Origin: Phoronis australis
Lineage: Eukaryota; Phoronida; Phoronidae
Direction: 5' to 3'
Assembly: GCA_002633005.1 (NCBI GenBank)
Contig: NMRA01000320.1
Location: 420,405 to 484,404 of the forward strand
DNA length: 64,000 bases
In this document: positions 23,872 through 36,700 of the stretch, in pieces
How the letters are laid out: every line of letters begins with the position of its first letter
How positions within the stretch are numbered: the first letter of the stretch is position 1
Notes under the pieces: generated by a model
The model's input: only the letters and a program-made list of their open reading frames with translations
What the model was told of the DNA's origin: nothing
The model's database searches: none
Program-made: the position numbers and the translations under genes

Positions 23872-24050
23872 CAACTTGATGTCAAAAGACGTAAAATCGT
23901 AGTCTGCTTGAATAGACAGAAGACAACTTGTCAGGAGAAATGCAAAAAAAAATAAGAGAAAAACAGTGTCAAAAGACATACTGAAACCGTAGTCTGCTCG
24001 AATAGACAGAAGACAAATTGATAGGAGAAATGCAAAAAAAAAACGAAAAA
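23872..24050. repeat. Imperfect tandem duplication, about 93 bp x 2
   Basis: GTCAAAAGAC... GTAGTCTGCTTGAATAGACA GAAGACAA.TTG..AGGAGAAATGC followed by an A run occurs twice in tandem. Non-coding. Confidence 0.75.
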
Positions 24051-25612
24051 AGAACAACTTTTGGCTGTTTGTAGTCAAATTTCAGACTTGGTTAACCAGA
24101 ATACAAGAATACAAAAGCCAGTAGACTCTCGGAAAACAAGTGCCTGGTGAACTCATAGGAATAGCTATACTGTATAATTTGTAAGTGAGCTGTTAGGAAA
24201 CTAAGAACGTTGAGAAATGTCCGTTCGTTAAATGCTTATAATCAGTTCACACCTGGTCTGGTTGTGGGCCTGCTACTGAGCCCTCTGATTGGCTATTAGT
24301 AACTAACCTTGCTGCCTTTGTTTTCTTGTGATTGGTTTAATGCTATGGTATAGTTTCATTGCTAACTGGACCAGTTATTGATGCGGCCATACCCATGTAT
24401 TGAAACCATCTGTTGTATGTGACAAAGTTAATTTTATGAAAGACATTCTTCTTCACTGTTTTATAAATTGTCAAATGTTTATATAGTTCTTGTTTATAAA
24501 AGTGTTAAACAGTTATCTTGTACGTTTTAATCTACAGTGCAGTTTACATCCAGACATTCATCCCCAACTACAAACAGGGCTAAATTAACAGAATTGATGA
24601 GTACAAAGTTTTTTAACTTGTTTTGCAAGTATGGTTAAAGACCTGTTTACACTTCAGTTTTTCGTGTGGGACTTTTTAGGTCGAGAAGTGTTGGAATTTC
24701 TATCCATTCATGCACTAGTCTAGTCATATCATATAGGCAGAAATCGTCTAGGTGCACTTTGCTATTCGGGGATCGGAGGATAGAGATTTGCCCCAACTTC
24801 TGTCTGCATCAAAAACGCTCATAAAGACCATTTAAGGTTGATATGAATAATCATGTGATTTTTAATGAAGTTTTTTGATTTCTACACTATTTTAAACAGG
24901 CGATTTAGCTGTCATTTATAAACGATTCTTCTGAATTAAAGGTGCGTTCAAAAGTTGTGACCATTTTTGGCTAAAAATTTAACTCGCTTTAAATTTTGGA
25001 TCGGGTCGGTCATCTTGGACAACAGTGGTTTAAGTTGGGTTTTAAGTGTTATTTTCTCCCAATATTAAAATTTATTAACATATATCTTTGCCTACTTGTC
25101 TGTACGATTCAAGAGTTTTCACCAGAACTTAATCACGGTAATGTTACTTATTGAGTGGTTTTAAAGTTGGACTCATTTCTGGCGGCACCGACAACATGGC
25201 AACTTTTGATGAACTGAAAGGCATGTTCAACCGGCTACTTTGTCATCGATGGAGATTTAACTGGGCTACATTTGTAAACGCGCTGCAACTTTGAACAATT
25301 TCCCGGTGTTTGTGCTATAACCACAGGAAATATTTCTTTTTTTTAATGTGAAGTGTCCCTATAATTGACCGAGCACTCGGCTGCCAAATGAAATTAGCTG
25401 ATATGGTTTTGAAATCAGTTTTTGTTTGAAAGTTAACTTTTCTTCTAAGTATGAATACGTGTCACAATAAACAAATACATGTATGATTTTAAATTTTGTA
25501 TATAAATCTTGATTTAGATTCATGTTTTGTAACTTGTTACTCTCCACTTTAGGCAAGTTCAGGTTACATCGATGCAACAGAATGTGAAGAATCTCAATCG
25601 ATTTACGGGAAC

Positions 25613-25710
25613 GGGATTCATTTGGATTGTGAAGCGTGAAGTTTACTTGAATCCCACATAACAGGATTCCTTTGGATTGTGAAGTGTCGCGTTTACTTGA
25701 ATCCCACATC
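25613..25710. repeat. 48-bp direct repeat, two copies
   Basis: GGATTC.TTTGGATTGTGAAG then GTTTACTTGAATCCCACAT occurs at about 25,613-25,660 and 25,663-25,710. It creates a chance minus-strand reading frame. Confidence 0.7.
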
Positions 25711-27492
25711 CTTGCAGCTTCTTAATTTCTGAAATCACGCTTGTCAAATTCGTTTTTGTCGTACTCAGTCGCCATGGTAACAGTTATGGATGTCCATGTG
25801 TTGTTGATTGTGTTTGTATTGATAAAATTTTGTAATTTGCAGTCTAAGAGATGATATTTCTATTTGGGAAGTATAATATCAAGTGATTAAGTCAGTTTTG
25901 GGTGGAATCAATCAAGCGATTAGAATCCTGTAGAAAAGACACAAGACTTGAAATGACTTTGTATATTTTGTGTGACGATTGTCAGGAGGGGGTAGTTCGG
26001 GGAAATTCGGACGGCGATAAAATTGGGACAAGTCTAAATAAACGTCAAATATATTAACAACCAAGATGCCTTACCACTTAATGAAAAGATTATTCACTCT
26101 TTGAACAATAGCAGGAATTTATTTATCACCTCACTTGAATTACAAAGTTTGAACAGATATGACACATGTTCAGCACCTTATGTCGCTCTGCCGTCTGCTT
26201 CGCGTGCTGATGTTATTAGCTGACACATATTAAACCTTCAGTAGTAGGTAAGTAAGTCGAGCTAGGAGGTTTTGTCCGACTTTACCCGAACTTCCCCTAC
26301 TTAGGTGAACGTTTCCGGGAACAGCATTAGTGAGCAGCTGACGGGTTGGGGCTATAGGATAGCGACTCAGGTTAGACGCATGAACGAACTCCAAAATGCT
26401 AAAATTGTCACCATGGGGCAGCACAGGTTAGAATCATTTGAAAACATGCAAGCGCCATTGTCACCGGATAGAAATAGTTTGGCCAAACTTCATAAAATAT
26501 CAACAGAGAAATATTGTGCCAGAAACTGACACCTGCGGACCCAGCAATAATCAAATCATCTAAAAATTGACATCGACGGATTTCGTCACCATAGAAACAT
26601 ATCTGCAAAAAATAATGAGGTCCCTTTGTGACAGAAGTGTACGAGAAGAAGCTGCAGTCTGCCCGCATTCAAGACCCAGTGTAAAATGGGCGGTGTTATG
26701 TCCTTTCCATCAGCTGTTGCTTGAAAACAAACAAAAAAATTAAAATTTCTTATTCACCCAGCAAATTGATAGAAACTGGTATTTGAAATCAGTTGCACCC
26801 GCAAACTGGCCGATTTACCGAATTTTGGCACTACTATGAATGTTAACGAAAAATTCTTCGAAATCACAAAAAATGTTTTCTGATAGAGCGGTACAACGTT
26901 TAATTAAACATTCTAAACATTTTTTTCCTTTCCCTTCTTCTAAACCGTTTTAAAACTACATTACTTACTCAACCTCTTTGAATAAAAATGCACGATTTGG
27001 GACCAAAATATTCATAGTACTCTAAGTTAAAGAATGATGGTCCAAAAGTTTGAAATAAACATTTTGAGCATATTTCACTGGTACGTATGAACAAACTTTT
27101 TTCAGTCTGTGATCAGATTTGTTGCAAATAAAGATCTTATTAAATCTCTCATGTTAAATTTAATTTCGCAAACAAATAAATCGCTCAGTGTGGATAAGTC
27201 TTTCGGTCAAATTTAACTTTGTACGAGTGTTTACTACACAGTATACAATTTTGTGATTTTTAAAATTGACTCCTGTGCCTTTTCTGGACACCCTGTGCAG
27301 TGCTGTGTTCGTTAACTATAAAACATTTCCTAACATTCGAAGCAGAAATTAATAAGCTTTGCAACGGTTATAATGTATGCGTATTGATCGCAATTAGAAG
27401 AAAATACCGCACATTTTCTGAAAGGGACGGAACTTTTTGATGGGTTTATCTTGATATCAAGCTACAAAAATATCTGTGTTCTTAACAGTCCA

Positions 27493-27729
27493 TTATTCAA
27501 CTGGTTCCGTCTGCCAAACTCTAATGAAGTCCACTTTCATGGCGGCGTCCTCTCCGTGGCTTTTATCCAGGTTCCACGTGGGTATCCATTGAGCGCGTCC
27601 CTTCCAGAAATCTTTAGCTGCTTCCGGTGCATCAACTGTGTCGTTCCAGGGTTTCTTCCCGCTCACATTGACGGCATTGTCAGGAAAGAATGTAACTCCG
27701 CCCACAGCAACGTTCATCACAATGAAAAA
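27493..27729 (-). CDS. Lectin-glucanase exon 12 (C-terminus)
   Basis: Residues 364-441: FFIVMNVAVGGVTFFPDN, KPWND, AAKDFWKGRAQWIPTWN and MKVDFIRVWQ, the standard C-terminal strands, ending TEPVE and TAA. Acceptor TGTTTTTTAG. No C-terminal extension or anchor is present. Confidence 0.97.
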   Translation of the reverse strand, partial: FFIVMNVAVGGVTFFPDNAVNVSGKKPWNDTVDAPEAAKDFWKGRAQWIPTWNLDKSHGEDAAMKVDFIRVWQTEPVE

Positions 27730-30700
27730 CTAAAAAACAAATGGTAGAGAATTCTGAGTACAATCCAAAGCAGTTTTCTTTGCTTGAACACATGCCATTC
27801 AAACGGGCAAGTAAATTCCTGTGCCCATAGTATATGCAGAAACGCCTTTTAAGTATTTTTACCCAAATCTTTCCCCAAGCGACAGTATGGCGTACTGTGT
27901 CTAAATTATGTCATTCACAGTCAAGCTTCCAAAGAAAAAGACGCCAGGTATTTAGGTGTCCGCCGTTTTTGTAGCAGTCATCTCGAATCTACAGGAAATG
28001 ACAAGCGGTTCCTTTATAAAAGGGTGAGTATTGATGGCAGACATAGGTTAGGACGAAATTCTATTTTTATCAAGTCACGTGTCATGCCATATCCAGAATG
28101 CGTTGAATTTACCTTAACGTCTAGCACGCACGCGCGTTTTGGCGTATGTAGTAAACCTACGTCGACCATGAGCAATAGACAGCTGCCAAATGTCGACGTA
28201 TTATATGGCACAGAGACAAGACAAACCTCTTTGTCAAACGGCGCCATCTTGTTGCTGGTGGTTTGGTCCCACGGATTATAACTTCCAGGAATAGTTCTAT
28301 CAAAATTGCCTAGCTTCCAGAAGCCATCGGGTGGCTGTATTGTCTTCAGTATAACTCCATCTACAAGGAAGCTACGTAAGGAAAAATAACTGATTTAAGG
28401 TAAGGATGGGTGAAACACACAACGGTTTAGCCAGGTAAACGGACATCATGTTAACGTATGTTAGCCTCAGTACTTAGGAACATTATCCGTGAAGAGCTAC
28501 CATTCCAATGGAAAAATTGTATAATACAAACTGGAAGTCTAAAAGTTACTATGGCTGGGAAGAAAGTCTTTCAAGTCTCTGCTAGTATAGGACAGTTGCG
28601 ATGTGCGCATTAACTACGAGGGCCTCTCCACTGTGTTTAGACCAGGTTGTCCTGCGATTTCGGCATCTACTCCCAGGATGAAAGTCGTGTACATGCATTT
28701 GATTTAAGCCTAGTGGGAAGGCAAGGTTGGGGACCCGGAAAGACAGAGAGGTGCCAAGGCAGGAGTTTGATGTGCGTACATAATAAAGGATTCTAAAACT
28801 TCATGTCATGGAAAAATAACAGTCTTCACATTGTATCACTAGTACAGCGTTCAACTCCGAAACCAAAGTCTGAGTTGCCAATGGTTGTTTCTGAGGGACA
28901 GTTACGTCATTGTGAAGCGATTAGAAAGTGTTAGACGGTTTGAATTTGCTTCATATTTTTATAAAGAAAACATTGGATGGTAATTAAGAATGCCAACACT
29001 GACAAGGAGATGTAGCTGAGAATGACTGGTTCATGGTCAGACGAAATGTCAAAGAATAAGCGTTTGCTTGGATAAAAACTGAAAATGTAGCTTTTCATGA
29101 AAGCGGAAGCAGCATTGTAAATTCTTCGTAGGACCATGGCCAGTCTGCTCATGTTATGATGATCAGGGAACCGGCAGCCCAAAATTGTAATTGTAATCCG
29201 CCACTTTGCACATGTTATTTATTGACTTATCCAAGGCTTTTGACACAGTCAGTAGATTGGTTGTCCAAATCAATTTATTGATATTAATATTTTATCTGTC
29301 AACGCGCATGCTTGGGATTGTGCAGTAAAAGCTCTGCATTCTGCAACTCTCCACAGTTGTGGTTCTCGAAAGTAGACATAGTTATAAAGAAAAGATTTCA
29401 GAGCAAACACAGCTCGTGATAGAAAAAGGATAACGTTAGTGTGGTTATTGAGGAAAGACGACTGTATGATAGGTATGTTGTTCGCTCACAAATTTGTAAA
29501 CTTTTTTATAAATCAGTCAACAATGGAGTCCAAGAAGAAACGGTCTCATAAAATTAGTGCAATCTAGTAGTTCACAAAATATGTAAATCTATTACGGCAT
29601 CAGAACTGACTAAAATTGGACAACTGTACCTGAATTGTGTCTCATTCCACTCAGCCCCGTACGTGTGGAATTCACTGGCAAAAGTTCCCTGGTTGGTATA
29701 CCTGTAATGTAATGAGGACCTTTTCAAGTGACAGCTTAAAGAGGCCTGGAACGCGATATACAAACTAAATTGCAATATTGAAAGTGGTTCTCTGGCACTG
29801 AAACATAATTTAACCTGCTCGCCAGATATTTTTAGGGTTTGTTCGTAAAGACTTTTTTTAAGTTCTGTTGATATCATAGCATTTTATTTTTGTTTCAAAT
29901 TTCAAAAAAACGACCTGTCAACTGCTCGCCACTGCGTCGATTTTTCTCCCACAAGGCAAAGCACGTCTCCTTATTTGGTATGACAAGGATTAGACGTAGC
30001 AGATTTCCCTTATATGGAAAATGTGCACTTTTACCTCAAGCGACTTCAAGCAACCGACTGTGAGCGCATGGGTACATTTATAACAAGCGAGATTAGAAAC
30101 CCTAAGGTAACCACAGAGTTTTTCCTTCGCGAGAATATCAAATACTGTGAATTTTGTGTTTTTTCTGAAAATTTCCTCACAGGGTCAAGTGAATTACTCT
30201 TTTCTAGATCAGTTGCGAGATGGCACTTTCGTCAAGAATTGTTTGTAAGATATATTTGACGACCTTTTTATGTTCCATGCCTATTTAAGAACGCCAGAAA
30301 CCAATGAAGTTAGGTAGATTCTAAGACCTCTTGTTGCTGCCTAGGCGATTGCAGTTACTGAAAAAAGTTTTCTATTTCCACTTTTTATTGGAAATCTACA
30401 GTTAAGAAAACTTGCTGATAAGGGAAAGTTATTTTGTTGTCAAGTTTAATAAGAATGATCAGTTATTTCCAAGTTATCTTTCCACCAATAGGATTTTGTG
30501 AACGTGACCACTGAATAAAGAACAATACTGAGTAAATTCTTGGAAGCAAAATTCCAGTTTCATACACAGCATTCATGAAAATTACAGAAGATAGTTCACC
30601 ATGATGAAAACCAAACGGTGCCTTGAGACAACATTGCCACTTCAAACCATAGAGAAAATCAAACAAAACCATGTCAGGATTATATTTTACAACCCACTCA

Positions 30701-33700
30701 CTTTGTTACTCGTGTTAAATAATAAGGATCTATCGGCCAGTAGGGACCCCAATGCAATGTCTGGCCAGCCTGCGTTATTCCTATCTGTTCTCCGTCTGGT
30801 AAGGTCAAATTCTGGTTTCCTATAAATAAAAAGCACTCACATGTATAATAAACAATTCTAATCTCACTTCCAAACTTCCTGAAGTAATTCGTTGTAGTCT
30901 TTGAAAGCATAAATATTACACGCCATGTGTGTTACCTCTACCCTCACCCACCTCGCGTTTCAACCAAATCTATTTCCCCAGACGCTGGCCAGATGCCATA
31001 TTCCTCATGGGTTGGTAATAACCACAACGCTGAAACGAAATGAAAATATTTTGTTGAAGTCAATGATGGGGCCAATTTGACTCGAACGCTCATTTGTACA
31101 GATATGATTTTGTCAGACGTGTACGCACTGAACGGAGGTTGAAGTTCAATAATTAATTAAATGTTAGTTTCTACTCATCAGATGAATAAAACCAAGTTCT
31201 AACCATTATAACATTATTTTCTACATAACAATGAGGAAATGTTTCTCTTAAAGTTATTTAGACCTTAGAAAGATGTCCAAATTTGAGTAAATTCGGAGCA
31301 TCATATCCAGGAAATGAATGTTCGGATTCACATGAAATTTTCAGAGGCTACATTTTAAACATTGTTCTCCGGGCTGTAAGAAATTGTTTCTAAAATGTTC
31401 CATTATTGGGTGATAATATATTTCCTTTCATGCTTTTCACGAAAACAACCAAAAGTCACATAAATTGTAATGATAATTAAAACACTATTATGGAAAGTTC
31501 ATCTTGAACTGAACATTTGTTTCAAATAAAATTTCATCGTGTTGTTGATACCGTTCTTATTTTGCTATCACTATTCTTTTTTGCTAGATTTTAATAAAAA
31601 ACAAGGTCACGTGACCAATCATTGACAGATTAGTTAAATATCAAAAATCAAACTCTGCAGGCTTTCTGCTCGCAAAAAATCACACTTTTTCTGAATTAAA
31701 ATCAATAGTTTTGTAGCTAATTGCCGTGTAAATACATAACCTTGTCGATAAGATCCTTCATTATCTTAAATGTGCTAACATCAGTGTATCTGACTTTCGT
31801 CAAGAGATTTCTTTATTGCCATGCCCGTTGATCTAAAAATATGTGCATTTCGTAAATCCCAGTCGTGTACGTAATTTATTTTCTTTACAATATTATTTTT
31901 TCAAAGTCATAGGAAGTGGCGATCAGTAGTATTCTATTATGACGGCTATGGCAGATTTCAAATGAAACGAAGCGGGAGGATTTTCTTCTTAAAGATACAG
32001 TACAAGCCAAAATATTCAGACAAATTTTCCCGGAATTCTCCGACATGACGGCTGGACGGAAGCCGAATTCACCGTCAGAGTAGTCTTCCGTCACGTGACC
32101 GAGAACGAAGAAGAATAAACAAGAAAGTAAGATATGTGGCTAAGCCATTCTGAAATTTTCTATAATTTTGTCGCCCTGGTGATTATTAGCAGTCACTTTA
32201 GCTGTTAGCAAAGTTTACCGTCATGACGGGGAAGCGGTATTTTGGCTGGTAGCATGTGTCTTGTACATCTTATCACTCGAGTCATTCACTTGTAATATGT
32301 CTTTGACAATGGTGCTACAAAAACTTGGTGTCATTCGATTTTCTACATTAATGCATTCACCAGTCCAACCACCCATTCCACCATTCACTTATCAAAACAT
32401 AAATCCTGGCACACGAACCTTTAAAAAGCTGCAAATGCCTGACTAACCTGGCCAAATCCAATCTCCCGCAGGCATCATCGCTCTTATTTCGATCTTGCCA
32501 TACTTAAAGTTGAACATTTTATCGCTGCGCATCCTAGCGGATTGTATGGGAGGCGGGAAGACATTCGACTTGCAACCTTGAGGTCGTTTTGCTCCCGTGC
32601 AGAAATCTTGAAAGACAATATATTTCGCCATCGATGACAGCAGTTATAAAGATCAGACCCTCCGACAAGCATCGGCACACTGTTGAAAAACTTTTACTTT
32701 TGATACGCTTTTTTCATTTTCAAAGAAGAAAAATCTACATGTATGACTATTTTCTAAAATGTTATATTTGACGTTGAACTCCAGATCCATTACAAGTTAT
32801 GAATATTTTGCAACAAGCAACTTGTTGATATAACACCTGACTGCTATTTTGTCATTTAAGCTAGAGAGAGCTGATCTGATTTTTAGGTATGGCATACCCC
32901 TACTCACGTTTTCTTTTCAGATATTCTCCCCCAGCAGAAGATTCGGTAGGCATATTTGAAGACAACGTCTGAAATTATAAAACCAACTTTTCGCTTATAA
33001 ACACTTTACCCTGCTCAACACAATTAAGATTCCGAGTGTTTAGTAACTCGGGGACCATAAAACAAATGATCAGAGCTGGATAAGACAGCAAGAGGTGCAT
33101 AGCATCCAATGCTGTAGTGGGGCGTTAGCGCACGTAGTTGCAGCCAACCACCTTTTTACATTTTATCATAGCAACCACCCTTTTTCATTTTAACGTAGCA
33201 TGTACGCGCCGTAAGTGACGGTATATAGTAGGGCGTAGTTTTGATACGATAACTTGCAACATCAAAGCGCTATGCTGACTACAGCATTATTTTCGATCCT
33301 TTCGGGGCGCGCGATCACCAGGCATATGGTCGCCGATGGAATTGTTATTAATAGTTAAAGATAAAGAAACAGTTATGGTGTCACACCATAGGTGGATAAA
33401 AGGGGGTGGACGCTTTGGACACACCCACGGGCGACTAAAAGTCGCCGCCAGAATATCGTTTCTGTGCGTTACGCTACTAATTTCCTTTATAATAATTGTG
33501 CATGGGCCCCCTTCATAGATCGCTTGGAATGCACTCGGACCCCTTTGCCTTCAAATAAGTGTGGTTGGACCCTCTTTCTCCGACATCAAAGATCCGCCAC
33601 TGCTGAATCTATGGAGATACCCACCCGTGAGTCAAAAATAGGCCTACATGTTTATGAGTCAGGTTTGCGAGTTCAATGCACTTTTAATATTCATCACTCA

Positions 33701-36700
33701 CGGCGATACGATGGGCTATGGGCGCCTACTTACCTCTAATTTCACCAATACAGCACTGATAGCATCGTGTATCAACATGACAAAGTAAGCCTTGAAAGCA
33801 GACTAAACCATCAGTAGAAATACTGCAGCTTCGGCAGGATGAAAGCACGGCGTGCGACAATCAATAAGGTCTTTTAGTTTAGAGCAACAGGCTCTACACT
33901 GTTGAAGTTTATCTACTAATAGAGGAAATTGGCACGTGCGGGAGGTGTAGGGCAGTTCCGTAGGATTAAAATTGTAAAAGAAACTGCCCGGATTGTCACA
34001 AACCTGCACAGTGGATATACCCAGACATATCCTCATGTTTTCTTTGCTTGTGAGGTATGCAAGGAGGAGAGGGTACAGCTCTTCCAGGTACTCGAACAAT
34101 ACCCCAATGTTTATAAAAAAATATTCTGAAATTCCGAAATTGTACAACAAAATTAATTTCTTTCTGTATGGATGTCAAGAACTTAACTCAAACGAAAATA
34201 AGGTTTTATTTGAAATAGTATCAGAAATTCTTTATAACATTAAATCTCTTTGTGTGAGTGGATAGAATTTTATACATCTGTATGAAAATGAATTATTTTC
34301 ATTCGTTGTCATATATCATTGTATGCTTAACATCATTTTTTTTATTTATGTATTCGCATATAATCATTGTATATAGACTTCTTTGTATTTTTTTTACCCA
34401 GATCTAATGCCTCTTGGCGCTTTCTGAGTTATGTATATTCATTGTATTCTGAAGATTTCGTAATAAACATTAAAAAAGTGACTTTCAAATCCATTGCCAT
34501 TAAATGACAGGGCTAACAAGGCGTGGGTGATGATGTAGCCAATACTCAGTTCAAACGACTGGTGATTATAAAGGGAGCTACAAAGAAGCTTGGCGTTTTT
34601 TCACATAATTAATTTATCTTTTACTTTTACAGATCTGTACAAAGCAGGTTGACACAGATGTCCGTCAGACGACCTCGTGGAGTCATTCTGGTGCTCCCTA
34701 CATGCTTCTTGAAGCGCGGTACTTGGCTATTCAGCATTTGCATATAGACTTGTCAGAGCAGTCCAATCTCACCCTTGGTGTCCAGGGAACCACTAAATTT
34801 GGCTTTCACTATAGCGCTGGAAACATCTAGTTCACGAACGGTCAGACCCTAATGTTAATTCTAGGACTGTGCGGCATGACATCTGGCGATGCTGAGGCTT
34901 CAATTTCCTACTGACCACCCAAGGCATGCTCACCGAGGTGTCTCAAGAAGATACTCTGAGCGACTCATTCCTGAAGAAGGCCGTGTCAAAGATGTGCAAC
35001 ACTGTAACTGACCAGGCCAACGCCTGCAAGAAATTGAATGGTTTGCTGCACCAGTGGACAGCTCGTTCACAATGAGAAGAGTCATGTGATCCTGAGAAAC
35101 AAACACTCTAGAACAATTTCTGGTACTTCCTTCATTATATTTTGTTTGGCCGATCAAGCTGATAAGACCGTTTGATGTCCTGGGAAACACCATACAAGGT
35201 GGTAGGCAGACTGGGTTAATGTCGTTTCCAGGTGGATACGTCACTAAAGAACAACTCGTCTAGAACACACCATCTGCAAATCTAGCTGTACATGACCGTG
35301 TTCGCGAACGATCTGGCAAGCCGAAGCAAGGCAGAAGGTTTGGTTGACAATGTTCATCAGAAGTCTTCTAAATGTAACGGTTTCAATAAATTATTTGAGG
35401 ATGCAGTTGGCACTATAATATTTAGTACTACCCTTTTCTACACTGTCAGCAGCGATGTATGAACCAAGCAGGTACAGGAGTTGATGTTCACTAGCTCCCA
35501 GATTATCACCCAGCACCTGCTGAGGCGGGACCACTTAAACAGAAGCAGACAGGGTTGTGAATGAGACACACTTACGTCCCACGCGACGTTATCGGATGTC
35601 CGCCATTTTTTGTTTAATTCTTTCGACCATTGTGCTAAATGTTATGATAACAGATGAATTTGGTCTCAAACCTGAAATTGCTGCTTTTGGCTTCGCACTC
35701 GTTGAGACATTCCCAGTTGAAATGGTTTCATAATGGGATACGGTAGTAACATTCCTATGTAAGCGGGATAACGTAACGCTATTATAACATTGCACCTGAC
35801 CAACGTTTTTGTGCTGCTGAGTCAATTTAAAGAAAACACGAAAGATACTTAGTTTTTACATTGGGTAGCTGTATAGCCTACGATGTGACGTCAGCACTGC
35901 AAGGGTTCATTGCTTTATAATTTACATAATTACTCGTCAACTGATTTTGACAGTTACAAACAAATTTTAGGAGATTAGTGCCTCAGGGGTATGCAGGTTA
36001 GAACCAAATTAAACTTAATCCTTGTATTGGCGGTTCCCACCAATACTCGTTCTGTCAGTTTGGTAACCTTTTAAGCAACAAGTGCCATCTTTGAATAATT
36101 TTGCCAGTCTAAAGTAACTATTTCTGAATTTGAAGTTTTGGTGAATTTTGACGTAGTTAAAGAAATTCGGAGAAATCTACATCAGATGCTCCAATGGCAA
36201 ATTTCAGAAACTTGTGTGTTTGAAAAGGAAAAGGCTGCAACGTGTTGCTATCATGTTCCAAGTTAGGCCTACATAGATGTGTTGCAAGTACCTCTGCTTT
36301 AGCAGTACGTAGTGATGTGGTGAAGGGGAGTAAGATAGGCATTTATTGTTAATTTTTGAAATGACATAATCAGCCGCAATGAAGCATGATTTCATCAGTT
36401 GTTTGGAGTAATTTTATAAAGATAATTCGATTTTCTTACGCGAATATTTTGTCTTATGTTTTTATCTTCGCAAAAATTAATCTGCGAGGCTCATGACCCT
36501 GGACTTCTCCTCGACAGTTGGAACCACGTGACCTTCAGGTGCCACCTTAGGCTATTTGAGCTACGAGGCAACGAAACTGTGCGTGCTACATTGAGTCGTC
36601 ATGGATAGACAGCCGGATCACGAATTCTACGACTGACTTAAATCTGTAAAGCAAACTTTTCGGCAGAGAGAGAGTTTAAAACGAACTTACCGGTTTGATG

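Larger units (their letters stand above)
22665..27492. other. Intergenic between convergent MYLIP and lectin-glucanase genes
   Basis: Contains the MYLIP 3'UTR (limit unknown; no AATAAA close downstream of the stop) and the 3'UTR of the minus-strand gene. A 93-bp imperfect tandem pair lies at about 23,870-24,050 and a 48-bp direct repeat at about 25,613-25,710. No further gene is recognised. Confidence 0.6.

Noticed and set aside
29572-29877. 101-aa minus-strand reading frame as an exon
   Set aside because: Only 29,630-29,701 is bounded by proper splice sites and matches GH16; the rest is intron.
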